Of a stretch of 64,000 bases of DNA, positions 15,945-24,579 are shown piece after piece. Within the stretch, counting starts at the first letter, position 1. Each line of letters starts with the position of its first letter. Under the pieces are notes generated by a model. That model ran no database searches, was not told the DNA's origin, and saw only the letters and a list, made by a program, of their open reading frames with translations. The position numbers were made by a program, and so were the translations under genes. The stretch spans positions 1-64,000 of the forward strand of contig DATFLY010000043.1 of NCBI GenBank assembly GCA_035267185.1. Reading direction: 5' to 3'. Source of the DNA: JAUIBE01 sp035267185. Its GTDB lineage: Bacteria; Pseudomonadota; Gammaproteobacteria; Xanthomonadales; SZUA-36.

Positions 15945-18368
15945 ATGTCAGAAACTGAAACCAGAGATATCGCCACAGCCGTGGCGAACCAGCCCACACC
16001 CGTTTTATCGCTTCGCGATGTCGTGGTTTATCCCTACATGGTGATTCCCCTTTTCGTCGGGCGCGAACGTTCAATTCTTGCACTCGACCGTGCCATGGAT
16101 CTCGACAAGAGAATCGTCCTCGTGACGCAACGCAGTGCGGATATTGACGATCCGGCAGAAGAAGACATGTTCGAGGTTGGAACTCTGGCAACGGTCTTGC
16201 AGCTTCTGAAGCTCCCTGATGGCACCACGAAGGTGCTGGTTGAAGGCGGTGAACGGGTCAGGATCAACAGGTACCAGCAGGAAAAAGGTTATTTTGAAGC
16301 CAACTGGGAATTGATCCCGGCAGGCGATGACGCACCAGAGCGCGAGCTCGAAGTCACCATGCGCTCATTGGTTTCCCTGTTTGAACAATACGTCAAGCTC
16401 AACCGTAAGATTCCACCTGAGTTGCTGACGACCCTTGCAGGTATCGATGATCCAAGTCGTCTTGCCGACACGGTCGCAGCGCACCTGGCCATTCGTCTCG
16501 AGGAAAAACAGGTTCTGCTGGAAATGGGTAGTCCGCGCCGTCGCATGGAACACCTGATGGCGCTGGTCGAAGGTGAAATCGATGTTTTGCAGCTCGAAAA
16601 ACGCATTCGTGGCCGGGTCAAGACCCAGATGGAGAAAAGCCAGCGGGAGTATTACCTCAATGAGCAGATGAAGGCCATCCAGAAGGAACTGGGCGATATG
16701 GAAGATGCGCCCAATGATCTCGAGGAGCTGGCCAAGCGCATTGAAGAATCGGGCATGCCCAAAGAGGCTGAGAAGAAGGCGAATTCAGAGCTGAACAAGC
16801 TGAAAATGATGTCCCCGATGTCGGCCGAAGCGACTGTGGTTCGTAACTACATCGACTGGATGGTCAATGTACCGTGGAAAAAACGCAGTCGTATTCGCAA
16901 GAAACTCGACAAGGCCGAGGAAATTCTTGAAGCCGATCACTATGGCCTGAGCAAGGTCAAGGAGCGGATTCTCGAATACCTGGCAGTACAGCAGCGGGTC
17001 CGCAAAATGAAGGGACCGATCCTTTGCCTGGTTGGCCCGCCGGGTGTGGGTAAGACCAGCCTGGGTCGTTCCATTGCGCGCGCCACCGGTCGCAAGTTTG
17101 TACGCATGTCGCTGGGTGGTGTTCGTGACGAGGCAGAAATCCGTGGCCACCGCAGAACCTATATCGGCTCAATGCCGGGCAGGGTGCTGCAGAACATGGC
17201 AAAAGTCGGCGCCAGGAACCCATTGTTCATGCTCGACGAACTCGACAAGATGTCGATGGATTTTCGTGGTGATCCATCTTCTGCATTGCTGGAAGTACTT
17301 GATCCTGAACAGAATAATACTTTTGCAGATCATTATCTTGAAGTCGATTTCGATCTTTCCGAGGTCATGTTCATCGCAACCGCCAATACACTGAACATTC
17401 CTCCGGCGCTGCTGGACCGAATGGAAGTCATTCGGATTCCGGGTTACACAGAGGAAGAGAAGCTTAATATTGCACAGCGTTACCTGCTGCCCAAACAGCT
17501 TGAACAGCATGGTCTGAAGGACCAGGAGCTAAAAGTCAGCGATTCGGTGTTGATGGACATCATTCGCTATTACACCCGCGAGTCCGGTGTGCGTAATCTC
17601 GAACGCGAAATTGCAAAAATCTGTCGCAAGGCGGTCAAGCAATTGGCGCTGGATAACAAGCGGGACTCAGTGCACGTGACGACTCGAAACCTGAGTTCAT
17701 ACCTTGGGGTAAAACGATTCCGCTACGGTCTTGCAGAAGACGAGAACGAGGTCGGACAAGTGACCGGGCTGGCCTGGACAGAGGTTGGTGGAGAATTGCT
17801 GCGAATTGAATCCACCCTGGTACCGGGTAAAGGCAAACTCACCCAGACCGGACAGCTTGGAGAAGTGATGCAGGAATCCATCACGGCCGCGATGACGGTT
17901 GTAAGAAGCCGTGCCGACAAGCTTGGAATCGATGCTGATTTCCATCAGCACCTTGATGCTCATGTTCATGTGCCCGAGGGCGCAACACCGAAAGACGGGC
18001 CTTCAGCAGGCATTGCCATGTGCACCGCGCTGGTGTCGGCATTGACAAAAATTCCGGTCAGGGCAGACGTGGCCATGACAGGTGAAATTACCCTGCGAGG
18101 CAAGGTTCTTCCGATCGGGGGTCTGAAAGAAAAACTCCTGGCAGCCCATCGCGGCGGAATCAAGACGGTTTTGATTCCGGATGAGAATGAAAAAGACCTG
18201 GTGGATATTCCGAAAGCCATACTGAAAAAGATTGAAGTCATTCCTGTTTCAACGATTGACGAGGTGCTTGAACGGGCTCTTAGCAGCCTGCCTAAGTCGG
18301 AAGAACCGCCAGTGGAAGTCGGAAAATCGACCTCATCAGGTGCTGAAGGTACAGTTGTAACGCATTAA
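15945..18368 (+). CDS. lon: ATP-dependent protease La (Lon)
   Basis: An 807-residue Lon protease. The N-terminal substrate-binding domain starts PVLSLRDVVVYPYMVIPLFVGR. The AAA+ module has Walker A GPPGVGKTS, and the C-terminal protease domain has PKDGPSAG with the catalytic serine, plus the later GGLKEKLLAAHRGGI lysine region. The start is ATG at 15945, preceded by AGGA. An upstream in-frame start at 15921 lacks a ribosome-binding site. The 211-base gap from clpX suggests its own promoter. CTTGAA at about 15819 could be part of a heat-shock promoter, but the matching -10 element is poor. Confidence 0.97.
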   Translation: MSETETRDIATAVANQPTPVLSLRDVVVYPYMVIPLFVGRERSILALDRAMDLDKRIVLVTQRSADIDDPAEEDMFEVGTLATVLQLLKLPDGTTKVLVEGGERVRINRYQQEKGYFEANWELIPAGDDAPERELEVTMRSLVSLFEQYVKLNRKIPPELLTTLAGIDDPSRLADTVAAHLAIRLEEKQVLLEMGSPRRRMEHLMALVEGEIDVLQLEKRIRGRVKTQMEKSQREYYLNEQMKAIQKELGDMEDAPNDLEELAKRIEESGMPKEAEKKANSELNKLKMMSPMSAEATVVRNYIDWMVNVPWKKRSRIRKKLDKAEEILEADHYGLSKVKERILEYLAVQQRVRKMKGPILCLVGPPGVGKTSLGRSIARATGRKFVRMSLGGVRDEAEIRGHRRTYIGSMPGRVLQNMAKVGARNPLFMLDELDKMSMDFRGDPSSALLEVLDPEQNNTFADHYLEVDFDLSEVMFIATANTLNIPPALLDRMEVIRIPGYTEEEKLNIAQRYLLPKQLEQHGLKDQELKVSDSVLMDIIRYYTRESGVRNLEREIAKICRKAVKQLALDNKRDSVHVTTRNLSSYLGVKRFRYGLAEDENEVGQVTGLAWTEVGGELLRIESTLVPGKGKLTQTGQLGEVMQESITAAMTVVRSRADKLGIDADFHQHLDAHVHVPEGATPKDGPSAGIAMCTALVSALTKIPVRADVAMTGEITLRGKVLPIGGLKEKLLAAHRGGIKTVLIPDENEKDLVDIPKAILKKIEVIPVSTIDEVLERALSSLPKSEEPPVEVGKSTSSGAEGTVVTH

Positions 18369-18431
18369 ATCGGGGTTCTGAGCGGATTTTTTTCGCCTGT
18401 TGATGCGGTTTAAACTGTGATTCGGGTGAAT

Positions 18432-18447
18432 GTTACCAATTGGTAAC
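18432..18447. promoter_or_regulatory. Perfect 16-bp palindrome, possible operator
   Basis: GTTACCAATTGGTAAC is fully symmetrical and lies in the 343-base gap between lon and hupB, 280 bases before the hupB start. An unrelated hairpin, AGCCTTG/CAAGGCT around GTATA, lies near 18570. The symmetry suggests a dimeric regulator site, but the regulator is not known and chance cannot be excluded. Confidence 0.4.
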
Positions 18448-18711
18448 AACAAAGGTTTTCCCCCACATTGAAAAGGTTGGCGCGTTTTGTTCACGCTGGA
18501 CCTGTGATGTTTGCGCTATTTCTGTTGCGTCCCTGGCGAGTGCTGTATTACTATTCCTGTACAGCTTGCAAGCCTTGGTATACAAGGCTCTCAGGGAAAT
18601 TCCGCCAATTCCGAGACACAATAATTCATCCGACAGGGTCATAAGTGGTCGGTGGGGTGGCAGGCTGCTTTACATATCGCAAATTGATCTAAAATTTAAT
18701 GGAGTGCAAGA

Positions 18712-18984
18712 ATGAATAAATCTGAACTTGTAGATTCGATCGCGGCTTCTGCGGGTCTGACAAAAGCTGATGCCGGTCGTGCATTGGACGCTTTTGTAGA
18801 CGGCGTAACAGGTGCATTGAAAAAAGGTGATTCCGTTTCATTAGTAGGTTTCGGAACATTTGCAGTACGTAAACGCGCTGCTCGTACGGGCCGTAATCCA
18901 CGTACTGGCGAAACCATTCAAATCAAGGCTTCTAACAACCCGGCTTTCAAGGCTGGCAAAGCGCTTAAAGACGCTGTAAACTAG
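18712..18984 (+). CDS. hupB: DNA-binding protein HU, beta type
   Basis: A 90-residue histone-like protein opening MNKSELVDSIA, with the conserved GFGTF turn and the flexible arm core RNPRTGETI that inserts into the minor groove. It bends and compacts DNA as a dimer. GGAG lies nine bases before the ATG, and TAAAAT at about 18691 is a plausible -10 box. The lon-hupB-ppiD order is conserved in gammaproteobacteria, here interrupted by two tRNA genes. Confidence 0.97.
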   Translation: MNKSELVDSIAASAGLTKADAGRALDAFVDGVTGALKKGDSVSLVGFGTFAVRKRAARTGRNPRTGETIQIKASNNPAFKAGKALKDAVN

Positions 18985-18998
18985 CGCGCCTTCTGATG

Positions 18999-19074
18999 GG
19001 GTGCTTAGCTCAGTTGGGAGAGCATCGCCCTTACAAGGCGAGGGTCGGCGGTTCGAGCCCGTCAGCACCCACCA
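18999..19074 (+). tRNA. tRNA-Val(TAC)
   Basis: Acceptor GGGTGCT pairs with AGCACCC, then A and CCA. The anticodon loop CTTACAA gives TAC. It starts 14 bases after the hupB stop and is probably cotranscribed with it. Confidence 0.95.
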
Positions 19075-19083
19075 GAAAATCGC

Positions 19084-19160
19084 GGAGTGGTAGTTCAGTC
19101 GGTTAGAATACCGGCCTGTCACGCCGGGGGTCGCGGGTTCGAGTCCCGTCCACTCCGCCA
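19084..19160 (+). tRNA. tRNA-Asp(GTC)
   Basis: Acceptor GGAGTGG pairs with CCACTCC, then G and CCA. The anticodon stem CCGGC/GCCGG encloses CTGTCAC, giving GTC. Confidence 0.95.
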
Positions 19161-19170
19161 CTTAGTTTGA

Positions 19171-19201
19171 AAAGGGCGCCTCATGGGCGCCCTTTATTTT
19201 T
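19171..19201 (+). terminator. Rho-independent terminator after the Val-Asp tRNAs
   Basis: AAAGGGCGCC pairs with GGGCGCCCTTT around TCAT and is followed by a T-rich run. Confidence 0.85.
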
Positions 19202-19287
19202 GCCTTTCCCGTCCATATTGAGACTGGAACGTTAACAAGCCGATTGGGGCGGTGCTGGTTCCGGCGGCATTGGAGTAAATCAGAGTA

Positions 19288-21312
19288 ATGCTTCTTCAGA
19301 AATTTCGTGACCGGCTCACCGGTATCATGGCCATCTTCATTCTTGGATTGTTGGCTGTCCCGTTCGCTTTGGTGGGGGTTACCTCCTATTTTGCCCCTGA
19401 AACTGAAACCAACGTTGCTATAGTCAATGAGGAAGGGATTACAGTCACCGAATTCAATTCCAGTTTCCAGAATTACCGCGAGCGGATGCGCTCACTGATG
19501 GGTACCTCGTTCGACGCCGCACTCTTTGACGACCCGGTCGTCAGAAGAGAGCATCTGGAAACCATGATCGAAAGGGAACTGCTGAGGCAGGTTTCCATCG
19601 AGACAGGTCTGTCAGTGGATGATCAGTTCCTGGCTCAGGCGATTCGGGATGTACCCGGATTCCAGATGGATGGCGTTTTCAATACCGAGGTGTACCAGAA
19701 CCAGCTCACTTCACAGGGTTTGACACCGCAGGAGTTTGAGGACCGGATGCGTTCGTCCATGATCCTGAGGCAGTATCCCGCGACACTCAGTGCCAGTGCC
19801 ATCGCAACTTCTGCTGAAGTAGATCGTTTTATTGAGCTTCAGCAACAGGAAAGAGCTTTTGGTGCGCTGCTGATTATGGCTGAACCAGAAGAAGATGAAG
19901 CTGAAGAGCTGATCGAAGAGGTTGCAGAAGCTGCCGAGGAAGCAGCAGAAGAAGGCGAAGAAGTCATTGAAGCTGCGGAAACCGAGGCAGCAGAAGCTGT
20001 TGCAGAAATTGAAGAATCCCGGATCGAGCAGTGGTACGAGGATAATGCCGACGAATATCGTCATCCGGAACGTGTGGTGATCGAATACGTTGAGCTGAAC
20101 GCTGAACTGATGGAGCCGGAAGAAGAAATTGATGACGACATGCTTCGTCAGCGCTTCGAGGATCAGTCAGGACGCTTTATTACACCAGAGGCAAGGCTTG
20201 CCTCTCACATCCTTATTTCCGTTGATCCCACGGCGCCTGAAGCAGATATTGAAACAGCACGACAGGAAGCGCAGGCATTGGCTGATCGTGCTTTGGAAGG
20301 CGAGGACTTTGCTGAGCTGGCGCGTGAGTTCTCCGAGGACCAGGGATCTGCACCACTGGGTGGTGACCTGGACTGGGTTGAGCCCGGTTTCATGGTTGAA
20401 GCCTTTGAGTCAGCGCTCTATGAACTGGACATGAGTGAGCCGATTTCTGAGCCGGTTCAAACCGGATTCGGCTGGCACATTATCCAGTTGCGTGAAATTC
20501 GTCCGGCCGAGGGCATGACATTTGAGGAAGCACGCGAAACCCTGCTGACCGAATTGACTGCTGAGCAGAATGAACGTGTGTTCCTGGACGCTGCTGATCG
20601 ACTGGTCGATATCATTTACGAAGACCCCACGACCCTTGAAGCCGCAGCTGATGAGCTAGACCTGGAAATCCAGGAAGTGGGTCCCTTTGATCGCAGCGGC
20701 ATGCCCGGAGGCGTGGCCGCAAACCCCGAATTTGTTGAAACTGCGTTTTCGGATCTCGTGTTGTTACAGGACTCCGCCAGCGACCCAGTCGACCTGGGCC
20801 TGAATCATATTGCCGTGCTGCGGGTGCGTGAGCATTTGCCTGAGGCGGCTAAAACCCTGGATGAGGTACGGGACGAAGTCATCGTTGCCATTCGCCAGGA
20901 TGATGCAATGAAGGCCGCCGAGGCCAGGGCAACCGCTCTTCTGGAGCGTATTGAGAGCGGAGAATCACTGGAACTGCTCGCTGAAGAAACCGGTTTGGAG
21001 CTGATTGAATCGGAAGGAGCAACACGCACTTCGAACGAGATCAGGTTTGATCTTCGCTCAGAGCTGTTTGAATTAAAGGCCCCTGAGGGAGACGAGGCCA
21101 GGTACGCGGTCCTGCCGTTGGATGATGGCTACGCCGTGGTTGCCCTGAGGGACGTCAGGCCGGGAGCGCTTTCAGAAGAGGAAGAAGCCCGCCGGGATAG
21201 CTTCCGACAACGAATTGCCAATGTCAGGGCCAGCAGTGAAACACAGGCTTTCCTGACCGCATTGCGGAATCAGTCGCAAGTCCAGGTATTCGAAGACCGT
21301 ATTCGCAACTAG
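19288..21312 (+). CDS. ppiD: SurA-like peptidyl-prolyl isomerase PpiD
   Basis: A 674-residue periplasmic folding factor anchored by one membrane helix near residues 13-33. A SurA-type N-domain runs to about residue 195, and a parvulin domain starts at about 300 (RLASHILISVDP, then DFAELAREFSEDQGSAPLGGDL and GFGWHIIQL). Between them, residues 199-244 form an almost purely Glu/Ala insertion that is likely a charged helix and is not seen in E. coli PpiD, which explains the greater length. It assists proteins emerging from the Sec translocon. It is monocistronic, following the tRNA terminator. Confidence 0.93.
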   Translation: MLLQKFRDRLTGIMAIFILGLLAVPFALVGVTSYFAPETETNVAIVNEEGITVTEFNSSFQNYRERMRSLMGTSFDAALFDDPVVRREHLETMIERELLRQVSIETGLSVDDQFLAQAIRDVPGFQMDGVFNTEVYQNQLTSQGLTPQEFEDRMRSSMILRQYPATLSASAIATSAEVDRFIELQQQERAFGALLIMAEPEEDEAEELIEEVAEAAEEAAEEGEEVIEAAETEAAEAVAEIEESRIEQWYEDNADEYRHPERVVIEYVELNAELMEPEEEIDDDMLRQRFEDQSGRFITPEARLASHILISVDPTAPEADIETARQEAQALADRALEGEDFAELAREFSEDQGSAPLGGDLDWVEPGFMVEAFESALYELDMSEPISEPVQTGFGWHIIQLREIRPAEGMTFEEARETLLTELTAEQNERVFLDAADRLVDIIYEDPTTLEAAADELDLEIQEVGPFDRSGMPGGVAANPEFVETAFSDLVLLQDSASDPVDLGLNHIAVLRVREHLPEAAKTLDEVRDEVIVAIRQDDAMKAAEARATALLERIESGESLELLAEETGLELIESEGATRTSNEIRFDLRSELFELKAPEGDEARYAVLPLDDGYAVVALRDVRPGALSEEEEARRDSFRQRIANVRASSETQAFLTALRNQSQVQVFEDRIRN

Positions 21313-21353
21313 GCCGGATTCCACCAGGGCTTTTCGATCCAGGCGTTTTCGAT

Positions 21354-22151
21354 CTAGGTGTTTTCGCCGCTGAGTTCGGCCATGCCGAGAATGTTGTAAC
21401 CGGCATCCACGTAAGTGATCTCACCGGTCACCCCGGAGGCCAGGTCACTGCACAGGAATGCAGCCACGTTGCCAACTTCTGTTGGCGTAATGCTTCTGCG
21501 CATTGGTGCAGTGGTTTCCACGTGATCGAGCATTCGACGGAACTGTGAAATCCCCGCTGCGGCCAGCGTTTTGATGGGGCCGGCGGAAATGGCGTTGACG
21601 CGAATTCCCTTCGGTCCCAGGCTTTGTGCCATGTAGCGAACGTTTGCCTCCAGGCTGGCCTTGGCCAGGCCCATCACGTTATAGCTGGGCATGGCTCTGA
21701 CCGATCCCATGTAACTCAGCGTCAGCATGGACCCATCGCGGCCCTCCATCATGGGCATTGCAGCCTTGCCAAGCGCGGCAAAACTGTACGAGCTGATGTC
21801 ATGCGCAATTTGAAATCCTTCGCGACTGACCACGTCCATGTAATCGCCCTCAAGCTGATCGCGAGGCGCGAATCCAACGGAATGAACCAGGATATCGAAC
21901 CGGTCCCAGTGGCTGCCAAGTGCAGCGTACATCGCATCGATTTCTTCATCAGATGCAACATCACAGGGCAGTACGATGTTTGAACCGCAAAGATCTGCGA
22001 TTTTCTCAACACGGGTTTTCAGCTTGTCGTTCTGGTACGTGAACGCGGTTTCAGCGCCTTGTTGGTGCATCGCTTCGGCAATACCCCAGGCTATTGAGCG
22101 CGGGCTGGCGACTCCCACGATGAGTGCCCGTTTACCTGAAAGAAATCCCAT
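21354..22151 (-). CDS. fabI: Enoyl-[acyl-carrier-protein] reductase (NADH)
   Basis: A 265-residue short-chain dehydrogenase of FabI type. The cofactor site reads GVASPRSIAWGIA, and the catalytic pair is in SYMGSVRAMPSYNVMGLAKASLE, with the FabI-type Y-x6-K spacing. It reduces trans-2-enoyl-ACP in the last step of fatty acid elongation and is the triclosan target in other bacteria. It lies 66 bases downstream of pyrC on the same strand and may be cotranscribed. Confidence 0.96.
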   Translation of the reverse strand: MGFLSGKRALIVGVASPRSIAWGIAEAMHQQGAETAFTYQNDKLKTRVEKIADLCGSNIVLPCDVASDEEIDAMYAALGSHWDRFDILVHSVGFAPRDQLEGDYMDVVSREGFQIAHDISSYSFAALGKAAMPMMEGRDGSMLTLSYMGSVRAMPSYNVMGLAKASLEANVRYMAQSLGPKGIRVNAISAGPIKTLAAAGISQFRRMLDHVETTAPMRRSITPTEVGNVAAFLCSDLASGVTGEITYVDAGYNILGMAELSGENT

Positions 22152-22217
22152 CTGTGGTTCCTCTGTGTTTGATTCTTGTTGGCGAAGACTACTGGAATGC
22201 TGTTTGCTGATAAAGGA

Positions 22218-23567
22218 TTAGCTGCGCACTGCCCGAAATTCAAGGCGCATGGATGCATTATGATCAAGGACCTCGGAGCCATCCCATGCCAGTTCACCAT
22301 TAACCCAGGTTGATGCAATTCTGGACGAGAATTGGTGCCCCTCAAATGGACTCCAGCCGCACTTGTAAAGGATGTTTTCCGGTCGCACCAGCGTCGGGGT
22401 GGTCGTGTCCACCAATACCAGGTCTGCCCAGTACCCCTCGCGAATGAACCCGCGGTCGATTACGCCAAAACGACGTGCAACATTGTGCGATGTCAGCCTG
22501 ACAATGTCTTGCAGGCTGAAATTGCCGTTATGGAAATGTTCCAGGATGCAAAGCATGGCGTCCTGAACCAGCGGTAGCCCGGCCGGCGCCTTCAGGTAGT
22601 TTGTCTGGGCTTTTTCCTCGGCAGTGTGGGGCGCATGGTCGGTCGCCAAAACGTCGATTTTGCCTTGCTGGAGTGCTTCAATCAGGGCTGCCTGGTCGCG
22701 TGGGGACTTGATGGATGGATTGCATTTAATCCGGTTACCCATGCGAGGATAGTCATCACTGTTGAAGTGCAGGAAATGCACGCAGACTTCGGCGGTGATG
22801 TTTTTGTTTTCTATCGGACCAGGCTCGAACAATGCCATCTCATCGGCCGTGGTCAGGTGAAGAACATGCAATTGTGCATCGTATGTTTTGGCCAGTTCAA
22901 CAGCAATCGTTGACGATTCCAGGCACGATTGAGCATCACGAATCCACGGATGTTCGGTAACCGGGATGTCCTCACCATACTTTTCAATCGCCTGCTGAAG
23001 CCTTAGTTCAATTCGAGGAGTGGACTCGCAGTGAGTGGCGATGACAGTTTGCGCTTCTCGAAATATTCCGGCCAGGGTTTCTTCGTTGTCGACCAGCATG
23101 TTGCCGGTGGATGCACCCATGAAAATTTTGACACCGCACGCCTGTCCGGGAGGCAGTGAACGAATGACTTCAAGATTGTCGTTGCTTGCGCCCATGTAGT
23201 AGGCGTAGTTGGTTGCGGCCACTTCAGCCGCCCTGGTGTATTTGTCTTCCAGCGCATCCAGTGTCAGTGTGGGTGGAGAGGTGTTTGGCATCTCCATGAA
23301 GCTGGTGATTCCGCCTGCCAGCGCAGCCCTGGATTCTGTTGCAATGCTGCCCTTGTGGGTGAGACCGGGTTCACGAAAGTGCACCTGGTCATCGATCATG
23401 CCTGGGAGCAGGTGCCTGCCTTCAGCATCAAACACGCTTGCGCCTTCAGTTGATTCGCCTCCACCCGAGATTTTTTCAATCCGGCCGTCACGAATACGGA
23501 CGTCGCCCTCGGTGATCCCGTTTTCAGAAACAATGCGGGCATTGGTGATGATTGTCGGTCTGTTCAT
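22218..23567 (-). CDS. pyrC: Dihydroorotase, type I (long form)
   Basis: A 449-residue amidohydrolase. The metal-binding motif is DDQVHFREPG near residue 60, followed by ESRAALAGGITSFMEMPNT. The later ATDHAPHTAEEK supplies the catalytic aspartate and a substrate loop. It cyclises N-carbamoyl-aspartate to dihydroorotate in pyrimidine synthesis. The length and motifs fit the long dihydroorotase/allantoinase class rather than the 345-residue E. coli type, so the alternative of allantoinase or hydantoinase deserves mention. It follows yidD by 35 bases and precedes fabI. Confidence 0.88.
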   Translation of the reverse strand: MNRPTIITNARIVSENGITEGDVRIRDGRIEKISGGGESTEGASVFDAEGRHLLPGMIDDQVHFREPGLTHKGSIATESRAALAGGITSFMEMPNTSPPTLTLDALEDKYTRAAEVAATNYAYYMGASNDNLEVIRSLPPGQACGVKIFMGASTGNMLVDNEETLAGIFREAQTVIATHCESTPRIELRLQQAIEKYGEDIPVTEHPWIRDAQSCLESSTIAVELAKTYDAQLHVLHLTTADEMALFEPGPIENKNITAEVCVHFLHFNSDDYPRMGNRIKCNPSIKSPRDQAALIEALQQGKIDVLATDHAPHTAEEKAQTNYLKAPAGLPLVQDAMLCILEHFHNGNFSLQDIVRLTSHNVARRFGVIDRGFIREGYWADLVLVDTTTPTLVRPENILYKCGWSPFEGHQFSSRIASTWVNGELAWDGSEVLDHNASMRLEFRAVRS

Positions 23568-23602
23568 GTTGGATTTATCCGGAATTGTCTCGGAAAAGGA
23601 AT

Positions 23603-23812
23603 TCAGGGTACGGGATCATAACCACCGTCGCATAACGGATGACAGCGTGCAATCCGCTTTATTGCCAGAATACTGCCTTTCCAGGCGCCATGCTTGTCGA
23701 TGGCTTCGGAGGCATAAACGGAGCAGGTGGGTGTAAAACGGCAAGCGCCCCCCAATATAGGGCTAAGGAGAAGTTGATAACCACGAATCAAGAACTTAAG
23801 AAACTTTTTCAT
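23603..23812 (-). CDS. yidD: Membrane protein insertion efficiency factor YidD
   Basis: A 69-residue small protein with the family core LIRGYQLLLSPILGGACRFTPTCSVYASEAI and the CHP-GGYDPVP end. It has an amphipathic N-terminal helix and three conserved cysteines. It aids YidC-dependent membrane insertion. In most bacteria yidD sits between rnpA and yidC. Here it leads a yidD-pyrC-fabI cluster, a relocation seen in some gammaproteobacteria. Confidence 0.95.
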   Translation of the reverse strand: MKKFLKFLIRGYQLLLSPILGGACRFTPTCSVYASEAIDKHGAWKGSILAIKRIARCHPLCDGGYDPVP

Positions 23813-23986
23813 CTTTAATCGGTCTGGTTCACATGTTGAATTTGCTTCGCGGGCTTGCCGTGGGCTTCAACATCGGCTATAACTCTCCAATTTCTTTTAC
23901 GCCCCCAGGGGGAAAAAGAGCTAAATAGTTCTATAAAACAATAGCTTATAAGAGAAAATGAAATGGAGCAAGGAGAAGGAATCAAC

Positions 23987-24415
23987 ATGGCGCCCAAAAG
24001 AGTCGTTCTGAAAAAGGGATACAAGCCAACGAAGAAAGAGGAGTACATGTCACCGGAGCAGCTGGAGTACTTTCGCCAGAAGCTTCAGACATGGCGCGAA
24101 GAGCTGATCGAGGAGTCACGGGAGACAATCAGTAACCTCAGGGATGAAGTGCGTGATGTCGGTGACGAAGCTGAGCGCGCTACCCGGGAGACTGAAAACA
24201 GCCTCGAACTTCGCACCCGCGATCGATATCGCAAACTGATCAACAAGATCGACAAGGCACTTGCCCGACTTGATGATGGTGATTATGGCTATTGTGACGA
24301 GACAGGTGAAGAAATTGGCCTGGAACGTCTGGAAGCGAGACCCATTGCCACTTTATGCCTTGATGCGCAGGAGCGCTGGGAATTACGCCAGCGTCAGATG
24401 GGTGAAAACCGCTGA
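23987..24415 (+). CDS. dksA: DksA-family RNA polymerase-binding regulator, two-cysteine type
   Basis: A 142-residue secondary-channel regulator. The coiled coil spans roughly residues 25-100 and carries the tip motif D57-x-x-D60-x-A62 needed for action with ppGpp. In the globular domain the usual four zinc cysteines are reduced to two: C103-D-E-T106, then 17 residues, then C124-L-D-A127. That is the CxxT-x17-CxxA pattern known for zinc-independent DksA2 of Pseudomonas aeruginosa. It probably tunes rRNA and stress promoters without a zinc requirement. The start at 23987 has an excellent AAGGAGAAGGA. An ATG at 23963 is less likely. It is divergent from yidD. Confidence 0.9.
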   Translation: MAPKRVVLKKGYKPTKKEEYMSPEQLEYFRQKLQTWREELIEESRETISNLRDEVRDVGDEAERATRETENSLELRTRDRYRKLINKIDKALARLDDGDYGYCDETGEEIGLERLEARPIATLCLDAQERWELRQRQMGENR

Positions 24416-24579
24416 CCCTGGCGGATGGCACTCGAATTGTCATCAGAATTTCATAAAACTCTTAGTGCGACAATCTGAAAATTTCGTTAAGATAGGGATT
24501 GCGATTGGGAGAAAGGCTGTTCGGCTGTCTGAACAGTCGATCAGTTAAAATAAACGATGTACTTCTCAAGGAGTTTCTT

